Shown: positions 1 to 10,514, counted from the stretch's first letter. The stretch: 64,000 bases of DNA from Streptomyces rimosus (GCF_008704655.1 NZ_CP023688.1:620001-684000); one strand, 5' to 3'. The notes: a model not told the origin generated them from the letters alone. Numbers and translations are program-made.

Positions 1-63
1 GACCTGGTGGCGCGGGCTGAGGGGCCCGCGCCGCGGTACGGGGGTGGCAGGGTGGCGGGCCCG

Positions 64-1203
64 CTACCCGGCCATCGCCGGCACCGCCCGCTGATCCGGC
101 CCCGCGTACGAGGCGAGGGGCCGGATCAGCGCGTTGTGGGCGAGCTGCTCGGTGATGTGGGCCGTCCACCCGGTGATACGGCTCATCACGAAGACCGGGG
201 TGAAGACGGGGGTGTCGAAGCCCATCAGGTGGTAGGCGAGGCCAGCCGGGTAGTCCAGGTTGGGGTGGATGCCCTTGCGGCCGGCCATGGCGTTCCGGAG
301 AGCGGTGTGCAGCGTGGCCAGCCGGGTCGTCTCCGGGTCGGCGGCACGGGCCACCAGACGGTCCAGGGCCTCCTGCATGACCGGTACGCGAGAGTCGCCG
401 TGCTTGTACACGCGGTGTCCGAAGCCCATGATCCTGCGCTTGGCGGCCAGGGCCCCGTCCAGCCATTCCGCGGCGCGCTGCGGATCGCCGATCTCCTCCA
501 GCATGTGCATGACGGCTTCGTTGGCCCCGCCGTGCAGCGGCCCCTTGAGCGCGCCGATCGCGGCGGTGACCGCGCTGTAGAGGTCGGAGAGGGTGGAGGT
601 GACGACGCGGGCGGTGAACGTCGAGGCGTTGAAGCTGTGTTCCGCGTAGAGCACGAGGGAGGTCTCGAAGCAGCGGACCACCTCGGGGGCGGGCACGCTG
701 CCGAAGCACATGTGGAAGAAGTTCTCGGCGTAGCCGAGTCCGGGGTCCGGCGGGACGGGGGCGAGCCCCCGGCGGCGGCGCTGGTCGGCGGCGACCACGG
801 TGGGCAGCTTCGCCAGCAGGGTCAGGGACTTGGCGCGGTGGGCGGCGGGGCTGCCGTCGTCCTCGGTGGGGTCCTCGGCGCCGAAGAAGCTGACGGCCGT
901 ACGGAGCACGTCCATCGGGTGGCAGGTCTCCGGCAGCCGGGCCAGCAGTTCGGAGGTGGTGCGGCCCAGGGGGCGCAGGGCGCGTTCGCGGGCCTGGAAC
1001 TCGCGCAGCTGGGCGGCGTCGGGCAGTTCGCCGTACCACAGCAGGTAAGCGACCTCCTCGAAGGAACGGTGGGCGGCCAGGTCCTGGACCGGGTAGCCGC
1101 GGTAGGTCAGGGAGTTGGTCTCCGGGATGACGGTGGAGATCTCGGTGGTGTCGACGACGACACCGGCGAGGCCGCGGTGGATCGCGGGCGCGGTGGTGGA
1201 CAT
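64..1203 (-). CDS. prpC: 2-methylcitrate synthase / citrate synthase (PrpC type)
   Basis: A 379-residue citrate synthase-family protein, the usual length for the short bacterial 2-methylcitrate synthases. It condenses propionyl-CoA (or acetyl-CoA) with oxaloacetate in the cytoplasm. Visible active-site segments are AEHSFNAST (His189), GPLHGGANE (His224) and GFGHRVYK (His263), with the catalytic Asp in the MGFDTPVF segment near the C-terminus. It is the last gene of a minus-strand prpD-prpB-prpC operon, about 50 bp after prpB, which is why I read it as methylcitrate rather than TCA-cycle citrate synthase. The ATG at 1203 has a purine-rich AAGGCAGG element upstream. Substrate preference cannot be read from sequence. 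Confidence 0.88.
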   Translation of the reverse strand: MSTTAPAIHRGLAGVVVDTTEISTVIPETNSLTYRGYPVQDLAAHRSFEEVAYLLWYGELPDAAQLREFQARERALRPLGRTTSELLARLPETCHPMDVLRTAVSFFGAEDPTEDDGSPAAHRAKSLTLLAKLPTVVAADQRRRRGLAPVPPDPGLGYAENFFHMCFGSVPAPEVVRCFETSLVLYAEHSFNASTFTARVVTSTLSDLYSAVTAAIGALKGPLHGGANEAVMHMLEEIGDPQRAAEWLDGALAAKRRIMGFGHRVYKHGDSRVPVMQEALDRLVARAADPETTRLATLHTALRNAMAGRKGIHPNLDYPAGLAYHLMGFDTPVFTPVFVMSRITGWTAHITEQLAHNALIRPLASYAGPDQRAVPAMAG

Positions 1204-1223
1204 GGGGTGCCTGCCTTCGTGGG

Positions 1224-1266
1224 TCAGGTGCCGGGGTTCAGGTGCCGGGCGGGTCAGGTGCCGGGC
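1224..1266. repeat. three direct copies of a 12-mer at the prpB/prpC junction
   Basis: The 12-mer TCAGGTGCCGGG occurs at 1224, 1238 and 1254, separated by 2-4 bases. The third copy contains the prpB stop codon. It looks like a local duplication that lengthened the prpB-prpC spacer; no function is evident. Confidence 0.6.
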
Positions 1267-2159
1267 GGGAGGGTGAAGTCGTGGACGGCCGAGTCGAAGG
1301 CCGCGTAGTCCCCGTAGCCGAGGAGCTCGTACAGGCGGGAGCGGGTCTGCATCCGCGGCAGCAGGGACTCCTGGGTGCCCTCGGCGGCGAGCGTGCGCAG
1401 CCCGTCCTCGACGGCGCCCATCGCCAGGCGCAGCAGGGTGACCGGGTAGAGGGCGATGTCGTAGCCGAGGTTCTCCAGGGTGCGGGTGTCCAGCAGGGGC
1501 GTCTTGCCGAACTCGGTGAGGTTCGCGAGCAGCGGTACGTCGACCGCCTTGCGGAACGCCTCGAATTCAGCCTCTCCGGTGAGGGCTTCGGGGAAGATCG
1601 CGTCGGCGCCGGCGTCGACGTACGCCTTCGCCCGGTCGACCGCCGCGTCCAGTCCCTCCACCGAGCGGGCGTCGGTACGGGCCATCAGCAGGAAGTCCGG
1701 GTCGCGGCGGGCGTCGACGGCGCCCTTGATCCGGCGGACCATCTCCTCGCGCGAGGTGACGGTCTTGCCGTCGAGGTGGCCGCAGCGCTTGGGGTTGACC
1801 TGGTCCTCCAGATGCAGCCCGGCCAGCCCGGCGTCCTCCATCAGCTGGACGGTGCGGGCGGCGTTCATCGGTTCGCCGAAGCCGGTGTCGGCGTCGATGA
1901 GGACGGGCAGGTCGGTGGCCCGGGTCGTCTGCTGGGCGCGGGCGGCGATCTCGGTGGACGTGGTCAGGCCGATGTCGGGCAGGCCCAGATCGGCGGCGAG
2001 GACGGCGCCGGAGAGGTAGGCGGCCTCGAAACCGGTGTCCTGGATGAGGCGGGCGGACAGCGGGTTGAGGGCGCCCGGCATGGGCAGCAGGCGGCCGGTG
2101 GCCAGCCGTTCGCGCAGCGCGCGGCGGCGTTCGGCGGGGGTGGTGCGGGTGTGCAGCAT
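1254..2159 (-). CDS. prpB: methylisocitrate lyase
   Basis: A 301-residue isocitrate lyase/PEP mutase-superfamily protein. It cleaves 2-methylisocitrate to pyruvate and succinate, the last step of the methylcitrate cycle. Visible motifs are MPGALNPLSARL near the N-terminus, the metal-binding LIDADTGFGEP and the catalytic-loop segment NPKRCGHLDGK with its cysteine. The ATG at 2159 shares one base with the prpD stop (TGATG), so translation is probably coupled. Expected as a soluble tetramer. Assignment to methylisocitrate rather than isocitrate lyase rests on the short length, the KRCGH loop and the prpC/prpD neighbours. Confidence 0.92.
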   Translation of the reverse strand: MLHTRTTPAERRRALRERLATGRLLPMPGALNPLSARLIQDTGFEAAYLSGAVLAADLGLPDIGLTTSTEIAARAQQTTRATDLPVLIDADTGFGEPMNAARTVQLMEDAGLAGLHLEDQVNPKRCGHLDGKTVTSREEMVRRIKGAVDARRDPDFLLMARTDARSVEGLDAAVDRAKAYVDAGADAIFPEALTGEAEFEAFRKAVDVPLLANLTEFGKTPLLDTRTLENLGYDIALYPVTLLRLAMGAVEDGLRTLAAEGTQESLLPRMQTRSRLYELLGYGDYAAFDSAVHDFTLPPGT

Positions 2160-3667
2160 CAGAACAGGCCCTTCGGCAGGCTCGCGTCGTACGCGGCGAC
2201 GGCCTCGGTGTCGACAGCCGGGAACAGGCCGTCCAGGTCGGGGGCGGACAGCTCGGCCAGGTGCTCGGCGGCGGACAGGAAGCGGTCCTGGCCGTCCGGG
2301 GCGACGGCGTTCTCGGCGAGGGTGCGGAACTTGCGCGCGTAGGCGGGGCGGTCGAACGGGCGGGCACCGGCCGGGTGCGCGTCGGCGACCGCGAGCTGGT
2401 CCTCGATCACCGAACCGTCCGCCAGGGTGATCACCGCGCGGCCGCCGAAGGCGCGGCGGTCCGGGTCGGGGTCGTGGTAGCGGCGGGTCCACTCCGGGTC
2501 CTCGACCGTGGTGATCTTCTGCCACAGCTCGACGGTCTCCGGGCGTCGGGCGCGCTCGGGCGCATAGGAGCGCTCGTGGTGCCAGGCCCCGTCCTGGAGG
2601 GCGACGGCGAAGATGTACGGCACCGAGTGGTCGAGGGTTTCGCGGCTGGCCGTGGGGTCGTACTTCTGCGGGTCGTTGGCGCCGGAGCCGATGACGTGGT
2701 GGGTGTGGTGGCTGGTGTGCAGGACCACCGAGCGGACGTGGTCCGGCGCGGGGATCTTCTCGCGCAGCCGCCGCGCCAGGTCGATGATCGCCTGGGCCTG
2801 GTACTCGGCGGAGTGCTCCTTGGTGTACGTGTCGAGGATCGCGCGCCGCGGCTCGTCCGGCTCCGGGAGCAGGACGGTGTAGTCGGCGGCCGGGCCGTCG
2901 AGCATCCAGGCCAGGAAGCCGTCCTCGCCCTCGTAGATGGGTGACGGGGAGTTCTCGCCGCGCATCGCCCGGTCGACGGCCTCGATCGCCGCCTTGCCCG
3001 CGAAGGCGGGGGCGTACGCCTTCCAGCTGGAGATCTCGCCCTTGCGGGACTGCCGGGTCGCGGTCGTGGTGTGCACCGCCTGCTGTACGGCCTGGTACAC
3101 GGTCTCCGTCGGCAGGCGCAGCAGGGCGCCCAGGCCGCAGGCGGTGGCGGCGCTGAGGTGGGCCACATGGTCGATGCGGTGTTTGTGCAGGCAGATGCCC
3201 TTGACCAGGGCGACGTGGATCTCGTAGGCGGCGATGATGCCGCGCAGCAGGTCGGCGCCGGTGCCGCCGGTGTGCTGGGCGACGGCGAGGAGGGGCGGGA
3301 TGTTGTCGCCGGGGTGGGAGTAGTCGGCGGCGAGGTAGGTGTCGTGGAAGTCCAGTTCCCGTACGGCGGTGCCGTTGGCCCAGGCGGCCCACTCCGGGGA
3401 GGTGCGGACGCTGGTGCCGAAGACCGAGGCCCCCGGGGCGGCGCCGCGGTGTGCTACGGCCTGCGCGCGGGCCACCGCGACCGGGCGGCGCAGCAGGGAG
3501 GCGACGGCGACCGCGGCGTTGTCGATCACGCGGTTGACGGCCATGGTGACGCTGTCGGCGTCCAGTTCCCCGGTGGCGGTCGCCACCGCCGCGAGCTTCC
3601 AGGCGAGCTGGTCCTCGCGCGGCAGCCGGTCGGCGCTGGTGTGGACTCGGACGTGGTGCTCGATCAC
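2159..3667 (-). CDS. prpD: 2-methylcitrate dehydratase, MmgE/PrpD family
   Basis: A 502-residue MmgE/PrpD-family protein. It dehydrates 2-methylcitrate to 2-methylaconitate. The frame is open further upstream, but the GTG at 3667 has a perfect GAGGAG site five bases before it and gives the standard family N-terminus, so that start is chosen. First gene of the prpDBC operon, transcribed away from the ScfR-like regulator at 3870. The shared intergenic region carries tandem repeats that probably serve as operators. The operon lets the cell oxidise propionyl-CoA, which is relevant in an organism that also makes polyketides from acyl-CoAs. Confidence 0.9.
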   Translation of the reverse strand: MIEHHVRVHTSADRLPREDQLAWKLAAVATATGELDADSVTMAVNRVIDNAAVAVASLLRRPVAVARAQAVAHRGAAPGASVFGTSVRTSPEWAAWANGTAVRELDFHDTYLAADYSHPGDNIPPLLAVAQHTGGTGADLLRGIIAAYEIHVALVKGICLHKHRIDHVAHLSAATACGLGALLRLPTETVYQAVQQAVHTTTATRQSRKGEISSWKAYAPAFAGKAAIEAVDRAMRGENSPSPIYEGEDGFLAWMLDGPAADYTVLLPEPDEPRRAILDTYTKEHSAEYQAQAIIDLARRLREKIPAPDHVRSVVLHTSHHTHHVIGSGANDPQKYDPTASRETLDHSVPYIFAVALQDGAWHHERSYAPERARRPETVELWQKITTVEDPEWTRRYHDPDPDRRAFGGRAVITLADGSVIEDQLAVADAHPAGARPFDRPAYARKFRTLAENAVAPDGQDRFLSAAEHLAELSAPDLDGLFPAVDTEAVAAYDASLPKGLF

Positions 3668-3771
3668 GGGACTCCTCGTGCTGTCGGTCGGTGCTGACGT
3701 ATCCGAGGCTGCCCCCTCCGGCGTCTGCCGGACCACCGCTCCAATCTGCGGAATCCGTACAGCGCGGGCGG

Positions 3772-3822
3772 GTGAATCCGCGAATCCTGCGAATTCTGCG
3801 AATGCTATGTTCGCAAGAACCG
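3772..3822. promoter_or_regulatory. candidate ScfR/PrpR-type operator: 9-bp tandem CGAAT repeats plus TTCGCAAGAA
   Basis: Between divergent prpD and the regulator at 3870, CGAAT recurs with exact 9-bp spacing at 3781, 3790 and 3799. A GAATCCG half-copy precedes it at 3773 and TTCGCAAGAA follows. RamB/PrpR-family regulators are known to bind TTTGCAAA-like sites; TTCGCAA is a GC-shifted version. The link to the adjacent regulator is inferred from position. Confidence 0.5.
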
Positions 3823-3869
3823 CCGCTCCGGCACCGAGGCCGGCGGCCCGCGACGGGAGGAGGTGCGGC

Positions 3870-5312
3870 ATGGCCCGACGGCCGGCCGACCGCAAGGTCT
3901 ACGCCCACGCCCGGTTGCGCCGGCTGCGTCGCGAGCACGGCATGAACCAGGTCGACATGGCCCGCGCCCTCGGCATCTCCACGAGCTACGCCAATCAGCT
4001 CGAACAGAGCCAGCGCCCGCTGACCGCGCCCGTGCTGCTGCGTATCGCGGAGGTCTTCGGCGTCGACACCGAGTTCTTCTCCGAGGCCGACGGGGACCGA
4101 CTCGCCACCGACCTGCGGACCGCGCTCTCCGACGAGGCGTGCGGCGTGCCACTGCCCGCGCCCGAGGAGATCACCGAAGCCGCCCGCGATCACCCGGAAG
4201 TGGCCCGCGCCCTGGTCGCGCTGCACCGCCGCTACCGGGACGCCGCCGAACAGGCCGCCGCCCTCGCCTCCCCCGGCTCGGGCAGCGCACTGCTGCCCCC
4301 GGCCGAACCCCACGACGAGGTACGAGATTTCTTCTACGCCCACCACAACCACTTCGAGCCCCTGGACACCGAAGCCGAGTGGGCGGCGGAAGCCCTGGGC
4401 CTGCGGCCGGGCCGGACCGCGGACGCGCTCGCCGCTCGGCTCGCCGAACGGCACGGCGTCCGGGCGGTCGAGGCGGCCCCGGGCCGCTCCGCCGACGCCC
4501 GGCGCTTCGACCCCGGCGCCCGGCTGCTGTTCCTCTCCCCCTGGCTCAGCGACGGCCAGCGCGCCTTCCAGCTCGCCACCCAGCTCGCCCTGCTGGAACA
4601 CGGGCCGCTGATCGGCCAACTGGCCGACGGAGCAGGCGACTTGTCCTCCCACGAGTCGCGGGCCCTCGCCCGTATCGGCCTGGCCAACTACTTCGCGGGC
4701 GCCCTGCTCATGCCGTACGCCGCCTTCCACCGGTCCGCGGAAGAGGTGCGCTACGACATCGAGATGCTGTCCGCCCGCTTCGGTGTCGGCTTCGAGACGG
4801 TGTGCCACCGCCTGAGCACCCTGCAGCGCACCGGCCGCCGCGGCGTGCCCTTCTCCTTCCTGCGGGTCGACCGGGCCGGCAACATCTCCAAGCGCCAGTC
4901 CGCCACCGACTTCCACTTCTCCCGCCTCGGCGGAACCTGCCCGCTGTGGACGGTGTACGAGGCGTTCTCCGCACCCGGCCGCATCCTGACCCAGGTCGCC
5001 GAAATGCCGGACGGCAAGCGGTACTTCTGGATCGCCCGGACCATCACCCGCGGCGGGTTCGGGCACCACGCGCCGCGCGCCGAATTCGCCGTCGCACTCG
5101 GCTGCGAACTGCGCCACGCCCACCGCCTGGTCTACGCCGAGGGCGTCGCCCTGGACGATCCGCGGGCCGCGACACCGATCGGCCTGGGCTGCCGGATCTG
5201 CGAACGGCGCGACTGCGCCCAGCGGGCACGGCCCCCGGCCGGCGGGCGACTGGCCATCGACCCGGACCGGCGTACGTATGTGCCGTACCCGGTGGAGACC
5301 GGCGGGCCGTGA
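3870..5312 (+). CDS. ScfR/RamB-family short-chain acyl-CoA-responsive regulator (XRE + IrrE-like)
   Basis: A 480-residue transcriptional regulator. Residues about 10-65 form an XRE helix-turn-helix ([20 protein letters not shown]). The middle carries an ImmA/IrrE-like domain and the C-terminal part matches the domain of RamB, MtPrpR and ScfR, which sense short-chain acyl-CoA and control glyoxylate and methylcitrate genes. The ATG at 3870 follows a GGGAGGAGG site. Divergent placement from prpDBC makes it the obvious activator or repressor of that operon. The C-terminus has clustered cysteines ([12 protein letters not shown]); in the mycobacterial PrpR a C-terminal Fe-S cluster has been described, so a metal site is possible. 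Confidence 0.87.
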   Translation: MARRPADRKVYAHARLRRLRREHGMNQVDMARALGISTSYANQLEQSQRPLTAPVLLRIAEVFGVDTEFFSEADGDRLATDLRTALSDEACGVPLPAPEEITEAARDHPEVARALVALHRRYRDAAEQAAALASPGSGSALLPPAEPHDEVRDFFYAHHNHFEPLDTEAEWAAEALGLRPGRTADALAARLAERHGVRAVEAAPGRSADARRFDPGARLLFLSPWLSDGQRAFQLATQLALLEHGPLIGQLADGAGDLSSHESRALARIGLANYFAGALLMPYAAFHRSAEEVRYDIEMLSARFGVGFETVCHRLSTLQRTGRRGVPFSFLRVDRAGNISKRQSATDFHFSRLGGTCPLWTVYEAFSAPGRILTQVAEMPDGKRYFWIARTITRGGFGHHAPRAEFAVALGCELRHAHRLVYAEGVALDDPRAATPIGLGCRICERRDCAQRARPPAGGRLAIDPDRRTYVPYPVETGGP

Positions 5313-5507
5313 CGGCTGCCGTCCCCGATCGGCGGGCCGTGACGGCGCGGTCCCCGCGCGGCGGGGCGTGAGAGCAACGACCCCCGGGCGGCGAAACGGT
5401 CTCCGACCAAACCCTCCCGAAACCCGGGACTTCGCGGGAATCTAAGGACGAATGCCGCGCCCGGCACGACGGCGCACATCATCCGGACGACACCCGCGAG
5501 GGCTGCC

Positions 5508-6077
5508 ATGAGCGATTCGGTCACGCAGGCCGTGGGGCGGAGCCAGGACGAGGGGGACCGGCTCCCGACGGTCACGCTGTACGTCAACCATCAGGAGCGG
5601 CGGTTCGCGGTGGACCCGCGGACCTCGCTGCTCGACGCGCTGCGCGAGCGGCTGCGCCTGGGCGGGACCAAGAAGGGATGTGATCACGGGCAGTGCGGCA
5701 CCTGCACGGTGCTGGTCAACGGCCGGCGCGTCAACTCCTGTCTGACGCTCGCCGTGATGCACGAGGGCGACGACGTGGTGACGATCGAGGGGCTGGGCGA
5801 CCCCGATGACCTGCATCCCCTCCAGGCCGCCTTCGTCGAGTGCGACGGTTTCCAGTGCGGCTACTGCACGCCCGGCCAGATCGTCTCGGCCGTCGGCATG
5901 CTCGGCGAGGTGGCGGCGGGCTGGCCCAGTCACGCCACCGTCGATGTGGCCGCCCCGCGGATCGCGTTGACCGACGAGGAGATCCGCGAGCGGATGAGCG
6001 GCAACCTCTGCCGGTGCGCCGCGTATCCGAACATCGTCGCGGCCATCCGCGGCGTGGCGGAAGGGGGCCCGGGTTGA
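5508..6077 (+). CDS. aldehyde/xanthine dehydrogenase-type [2Fe-2S] subunit (PaoA-like)
   Basis: A 189-residue small subunit of a molybdenum hydroxylase. A ferredoxin-type [2Fe-2S] site ([14 protein letters not shown], then NSCLTL) is followed by the second helical [2Fe-2S] site (FQCGYCTPG and GNLCRCAAY), the standard two-cluster layout. It passes electrons from the molybdenum centre to FAD. First gene of a tightly overlapping three-gene operon. No twin-arginine signal is seen, so a cytoplasmic enzyme is likely, unlike the periplasmic E. coli PaoABC. Confidence 0.9.
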   Translation: MSDSVTQAVGRSQDEGDRLPTVTLYVNHQERRFAVDPRTSLLDALRERLRLGGTKKGCDHGQCGTCTVLVNGRRVNSCLTLAVMHEGDDVVTIEGLGDPDDLHPLQAAFVECDGFQCGYCTPGQIVSAVGMLGEVAAGWPSHATVDVAAPRIALTDEEIRERMSGNLCRCAAYPNIVAAIRGVAEGGPG

Positions 6078-7072
6078 GGTCCTTCACGTACGAGCGGGCG
6101 GCCGGGGCGGAGGCCGCCGTCACCGCGGTGTCCAGGGACGGCGCCAAGTTCATCAGCGGCGGCACCAACCTGCTCGACCTGATGAAGCTCGGCATCGAGC
6201 GCCCCGCCCATCTGGTCGACATCAGCCGCCTTCCGCTGCGCGACATCGAGGAGCTGCCGGACGGCGGCCTGCGGATCGGCGCCCAGGCGGCCAACTCCGA
6301 TGTGGCCGCCGACGCCCGCGTCCGTACCCGCTACCCGGTGCTGACGCAGGCGCTGGTCTCCGGCGCCTCGGGCCAGCTGCGCAACAAGGCGTCCACCGGC
6401 GGCAACCTGTTGCAGCGCACCCGCTGCCCGTACTTCTACGACACGGCCGCGGGCTGCAACAAACGGCAGCCCGGGAGCGGGTGTTCGGCGATCGGCGGGT
6501 TCAACCGTATCCACGCGGTCCTCGGCACCAGTGACTCCTGCATCGCCACCCACCCCTCGGACATGGCCGTCGCGATGACCGCGCTGGAGGCGGAGATCGA
6601 GCTGCTCGGTCCCGGCGCGTCCGTACGCCGCGTGGCCATTGCGGACTTCTACCGGCTGCCGGGCGACACCCCGCACATCGAAACCGTGCTGCGGCCGGCC
6701 GAGATGATCACGGGCGTGGTCCTGCCGCCTTCGCCACCTGGCCGGCAGCTCTACCGCAAGGTGCGCGACCGGGCGTCCTACGAATTCGCGCTGGTCTCCG
6801 TGGCAGTCGTCGTCTCGGCCGACCAGGGCACGATCGACACGGCGCGGGTGGCGTTCGGCGGCGTGGCGCCCAAGCCATGGCGGTCCCTCGAAGCGGAGGC
6901 CGCGCTACGGGGCCGTCCTGCCACGACGGGCACCTACCGCGCCGCCGCCGAAGCGGCGATGCGCGACGCCGTGGGGCAGGGGCACAACGACTTCAAGATC
7001 GAGCTGGCCCGGCGCACGCTGTGCCGGACACTGGCGCAAGCGGCCGGCGGCCGGACCGAGGAGGCGGGATGA
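6074..7072 (+). CDS. FAD-binding subunit with extra [4Fe-4S] loop (PaoB-like)
   Basis: A 332-residue CO-dehydrogenase-flavoprotein-type subunit. The FAD-binding loop [13 protein letters not shown] is near the N-terminus. Residues about 115-140 carry the cysteine-rich insertion (RTRCPYF, GCNKR, GSGC) that holds an additional [4Fe-4S] cluster in PaoB and 4-hydroxybenzoyl-CoA reductase and is absent from ordinary xanthine dehydrogenases. The only start consistent with the family N-terminus is a TTG at 6074, overlapping the previous stop by four bases, so translation is probably coupled. Confidence 0.86.
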   Translation: MRSFTYERAAGAEAAVTAVSRDGAKFISGGTNLLDLMKLGIERPAHLVDISRLPLRDIEELPDGGLRIGAQAANSDVAADARVRTRYPVLTQALVSGASGQLRNKASTGGNLLQRTRCPYFYDTAAGCNKRQPGSGCSAIGGFNRIHAVLGTSDSCIATHPSDMAVAMTALEAEIELLGPGASVRRVAIADFYRLPGDTPHIETVLRPAEMITGVVLPPSPPGRQLYRKVRDRASYEFALVSVAVVVSADQGTIDTARVAFGGVAPKPWRSLEAEAALRGRPATTGTYRAAAEAAMRDAVGQGHNDFKIELARRTLCRTLAQAAGGRTEEAG

Positions 7073-9297
7073 TCACCGGGCGAGCGTTGAACCGCGTCGA
7101 CGGCCCGCTGAAGGTCACCGGCCGGGCCACCTACGCCTACGAGCAGTGGGAAGCCGGGCAGCCGCTCTACGGGGTCGTCGTCGGCGCGACGATCGGCAAG
7201 GGCCGCATCACCCGCATCGACACCGCGGAGGCCGAACGCGCCCCCGGCGTACGCATGGTCATGACCCATCGCAACGCCCCGGCGCAGGGGCCGCGCGACG
7301 AATCCATACAGTTCGAGTACTGGCGGGCCCAGCCGGTGCTGACCGGCCCGGAGGTCCACCACCACGGCGAGCCGGTGGCGTTCGTCGTGGCCACCACCTT
7401 CGAGGAGGCCCGCGGGGCGGCCGGCCTGATCCACGTGGAGTACGCCGAAGGGCGCGGACGCTTCGACTTCGCCGCGCACGAAACCGAGGCATACGTACCG
7501 AAAGTGGTCAACGCCGGTCTCCCCGCCGACACCGCGGTGGGCGACTTCGCCGCCGGGTTCGCCGGGGCGCCGGTCCGCGTCGACCAGCGCTACACCACGC
7601 CGTACGAGTTCTCGATGCCGATGGAGCCGCACGCGTGCCTGGTGGAACCGCGGGGCGAGGATCTGATCGTGCACGTCAGCTGCCAGATCGTCGACGCGGC
7701 GTGGACCTCGGTCGCCGCCACGCTCGGCATGGACCCCGAGCGGATCCACATCGTCTCGCCCTATGTCGGCGGAGGATTCGGCTCCAAGCTGGGCGTCCAC
7801 GCCGAGACGATCCTGGCGGCGCTGGCCGCTCGCGCCCTGCGCCGGCCGGTCAAGGCCGCGCTCACCCGGCAGCAGCTCTTCCAGCTCGTCGGCATGCGCC
7901 CCACGTCCAGCCAGCGGGTCCGGCTGGGCGCGGGGCGCGACGGGCGGCTGGCCGCGATCGCCCACGACGTCACCATGCACACCAGCCCCGACGTGGAGTA
8001 CGCCGAGCAGACCGCCGCGACCAGCCGCAGCCTGTACGCCGCGCCCCACCGGGCGACGAGCCACCGCATGGTGCCGCTCGACCTGCCGCGCGGGGCGGAC
8101 GTCCGCGCCCCGGGCGAGGCGCCCGGCCTGCTGGCGGTGGAGTCGGCGATGGACGAACTGGCCGACGCGCTCGGCATGGACCCGGTCGAGCTGCGCATCC
8201 GCAACGAGCCCACCGTCGATCCCGAGCGGGGCGTGCCCTACAGCGAGCGGCACCTGGTCGACTGCCTGCGCGAAGGCGCGCGCCGGTTCGGCTGGGAGCG
8301 CCGCCCCGCGACTCCGGCGAGCGTACGCGAGGGGCGGTGGCTGGTCGGCTACGGCATGGCGGCCGCCATCCGCGGGCACTTCCAGGCGCCGACAGCGGTA
8401 CGGGTGCGGCTGGAGGCGGACGGCACCGCCGTCGTCCGCACGGATATGACCGATATCGGCACCGGCACGTACACCGTCCTCACCCAGGTCGCGGCCGACG
8501 GGCTCGGACTGCCGCCCGACCGGGTACGGATCGAGCTCGGCCGGTCCGGCTATCCCCGCAGCTGGGGGTCCGGCGGGTCGTGGGGCGCCGCCAACTCCGG
8601 CACCGCTACGGACCGCGCCTGCGCGGCCCTGCGTAGCCAACTGCTGGACGCGGCACGCTCCGACCCGCACTCGCCCCTGCACGGGCTGCCCGCGGCGGGC
8701 GCCGTGTTCGCCGACGGCCACGTACGCATCGGCGATGCGTCCGAGACCCTGGGCGCGCTCGTCCGGCGCCACCACCCCGAAGGACTGGAGGCGGTGGGCG
8801 AGACCCTCTTCATGGCCGACGACCCGAACTACGCGGCGTACTCGATCCACACCTACGGGGCCCACTTCGCCGAAGTGGGCGTCGACGCGGACACCGCCGA
8901 GATCCGGCTGCGCCGGATGCTCGGCGTGTTCTCGGTGGGCCGCGCCCTCAACCCCAAGACGGCCCGCTCACAGCTGATCGGCGGCATGATCTGGGGCGTC
9001 GGCGCCGCCCTGGAGGAAGAGGCCGTCGTCGACCCGCGCTCCGGCGCCTTCGTCACCCGGGACCTGGCCCACTACCTGCTCCCGGCCCACGCCGACGTCC
9101 CCGACATCGACGCCGTCCTCCTGGACGGCCACGACGCCCGGGCAAACACCCTCGGCGCCAAGGGCGTCGGCGAACTGGGCATCTGCGGCGCCGGCGCCGC
9201 GATCGCCAACGCGGTGCACAACGCCACCGGCATCCGCGTCCGAAACTTCCCCATCACGCTGGAGAAGCTGCTGCCCGGGCTGCCGGTGGAGGACTGA
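7069..9297 (+). CDS. molybdopterin-binding catalytic subunit (PaoC-like)
   Basis: A 742-residue large subunit of a molybdenum hydroxylase. It holds the molybdenum-pterin cofactor and oxidises an aldehyde or aromatic substrate. Visible segments are [12 protein letters not shown] (cofactor binding), the GSWGAANSG region and, near the C-terminus, the [16 protein letters not shown] segment with the catalytic glutamate (GVGE). Start ATG 7069 overlaps the preceding stop by four bases. The set resembles PaoABC; no XdhC/PaoD-type maturation gene lies next to it. Substrate unknown. Confidence 0.88.
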   Translation: MITGRALNRVDGPLKVTGRATYAYEQWEAGQPLYGVVVGATIGKGRITRIDTAEAERAPGVRMVMTHRNAPAQGPRDESIQFEYWRAQPVLTGPEVHHHGEPVAFVVATTFEEARGAAGLIHVEYAEGRGRFDFAAHETEAYVPKVVNAGLPADTAVGDFAAGFAGAPVRVDQRYTTPYEFSMPMEPHACLVEPRGEDLIVHVSCQIVDAAWTSVAATLGMDPERIHIVSPYVGGGFGSKLGVHAETILAALAARALRRPVKAALTRQQLFQLVGMRPTSSQRVRLGAGRDGRLAAIAHDVTMHTSPDVEYAEQTAATSRSLYAAPHRATSHRMVPLDLPRGADVRAPGEAPGLLAVESAMDELADALGMDPVELRIRNEPTVDPERGVPYSERHLVDCLREGARRFGWERRPATPASVREGRWLVGYGMAAAIRGHFQAPTAVRVRLEADGTAVVRTDMTDIGTGTYTVLTQVAADGLGLPPDRVRIELGRSGYPRSWGSGGSWGAANSGTATDRACAALRSQLLDAARSDPHSPLHGLPAAGAVFADGHVRIGDASETLGALVRRHHPEGLEAVGETLFMADDPNYAAYSIHTYGAHFAEVGVDADTAEIRLRRMLGVFSVGRALNPKTARSQLIGGMIWGVGAALEEEAVVDPRSGAFVTRDLAHYLLPAHADVPDIDAVLLDGHDARANTLGAKGVGELGICGAGAAIANAVHNATGIRVRNFPITLEKLLPGLPVED

Positions 9298-9332
9298 GCC
9301 CGGCGAGTACGGGACGACGTGCCGGTTCGTTG

Positions 9333-9363
9333 CCCGCACCCGGCCGACGGGGCCGGGTGCGGG
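9333..9363. terminator. hairpin terminator after the PaoABC-like operon
   Basis: A perfect 13-bp stem (CCCGCACCCGGCC with its complement) and a 5-base loop lies 35 bp after the operon stop. No U-tract follows, as is common in streptomycetes. Confidence 0.7.
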
Positions 9364-9534
9364 AGCCGTCGGCACGGCCCCGGGCGCAGACGGCAGCACG
9401 TTCACCGCGCGCTGCCCGAACGATTCGGCCAGAGGGACATATTGCCGCCAACCCTGGCCAACCTCACCACCCGGCCTTTGCGTTCGGGCTACACAGGAAT
9501 GCGCGGACGTGCTCGTCGGAGGGAGGAGCGGCCG

Positions 9535-9744
9535 GTGCTGACGATCAACGTGGCGGTGTTGCTCGCCGTCATCGTCTTCCTGCTCATACGCCGGCGTGTA
9601 CAGGCCAGGAGCCGGGTCGACCAGAGCGTGACCGTGGCGCTCGCCCTCACCCTGGGCGTACTCGTCGCCCAGACCGGGTTCGGCCGCTGGATCCTGCAGG
9701 TCGTGGGCAGCCTCGCGAACGGCATCTCCCAGATCGGCCAGTGA
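9535..9744 (+). CDS. small two-helix membrane protein, unknown function
   Basis: A 69-residue protein with two hydrophobic segments (about residues 4-17 and 30-55) separated by an arginine-rich loop (RRRVQARSR). GTG 9535 follows a GGAGGGAGG site; an in-frame ATG at 9499 is an alternative with a weaker site. It sits alone between the molybdoenzyme operon and the left border of the oxytetracycline cluster. I do not recognise a family with confidence. Confidence 0.55.
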   Translation: MLTINVAVLLAVIVFLLIRRRVQARSRVDQSVTVALALTLGVLVAQTGFGRWILQVVGSLANGISQIGQ

Positions 9745-9758
9745 GGCCGCCGGCCCCC

Positions 9759-10514
9759 TCAAGACGCCGACCTCAACACCTCCTCTTGCGCACGTTGCAG
9801 ATCGTGCGACGGATCGAGACCGAGTTCGTCGCGGAGCAGGCGGCGGACCTTGTGGTAGACGTGGAGGGCTTCGCCGCGGCGGCCGGCTTTGCCGAGGGCG
9901 AGCATGAGCTGGGCGTGGAACCATTCGTCGTAGGGGTACTCCATCACCAGGGAGCGCAGGTCGGTGATCAGCTCGCCGTAGCGGCCGAGGGCCATGGCTG
10001 CCTGGATGCGGAGTTTGCGGACGGAGACGCGCCGTTCGTCGAGGTTGCTGACGTAGTCCCGCAGCGCCCGGCCGCAGGGCACGTCGGCGAGGGGGGTGCC
10101 GCGCCACAGGGCCAGCGCCTCCTCGGCCCACCGGACGGCGCCGGCGGCGTCGTGGGCGGCGTAGCAGGTCTGGGCCCGGTCGGCCAGGCGCGCGAAGTGG
10201 TGGGTGTCGAGCGACTCCTCGGGGGTGTGCAGCAGGTAGCCGGGCGGCGCGGTGACGATGGCGCGCTCCTGCGGGTCCACGCCCAGTTCCTCGATGAAGT
10301 CCTTGCGCAGCTGGTAGATGTAAGTCTGCGCGGTGGTGACCGCGGTACGCGGCAGCGCGTCGCCCCACAGTTCGTCGAGGATGGACTCCAGGCTGACGAT
10401 CTGGTTGGCCCGCATCACGAGCAGGGCGAGCACCTGCTTCACTTTCGGAGCGCTCGGGGTGTAGGCCAGTCGGTCGTTGACGGCCCGGATGGGGCCGAGT
10501 GCCTTGAAGTCCAT
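9759..10514 (-). CDS. otcR: SARP-family cluster activator OtcR
   Basis: A 251-residue Streptomyces antibiotic regulatory protein. An N-terminal OmpR-like winged helix (about residues 1-95, including LESILDELWGD and AQTYIYQLRKDF) is followed by a bacterial transcriptional activation domain with TPR-like helices (about 100-245). The frame is open upstream, but ATG 10514 with a GGAGGCGGAAG element gives the normal SARP N-terminus. SARPs bind direct repeats spaced 11 bp; such repeats occur at three oxy promoter regions in this window. It lies just outside otrB, where the pathway-specific activator OtcR of S. rimosus is placed. Confidence 0.85.
   Translation of the reverse strand: MDFKALGPIRAVNDRLAYTPSAPKVKQVLALLVMRANQIVSLESILDELWGDALPRTAVTTAQTYIYQLRKDFIEELGVDPQERAIVTAPPGYLLHTPEESLDTHHFARLADRAQTCYAAHDAAGAVRWAEEALALWRGTPLADVPCGRALRDYVSNLDERRVSVRKLRIQAAMALGRYGELITDLRSLVMEYPYDEWFHAQLMLALGKAGRRGEALHVYHKVRRLLRDELGLDPSHDLQRAQEEVLRSAS

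Noticed and set aside
1254..5123. A 1289-codon open frame on the minus strand covering prpB, prpD and the opposite regulator
   Set aside because: Only its last 301 codons are a real protein (prpB). The rest is antisense or out-of-frame reading of prpD and the ScfR-like gene, open because of high GC.
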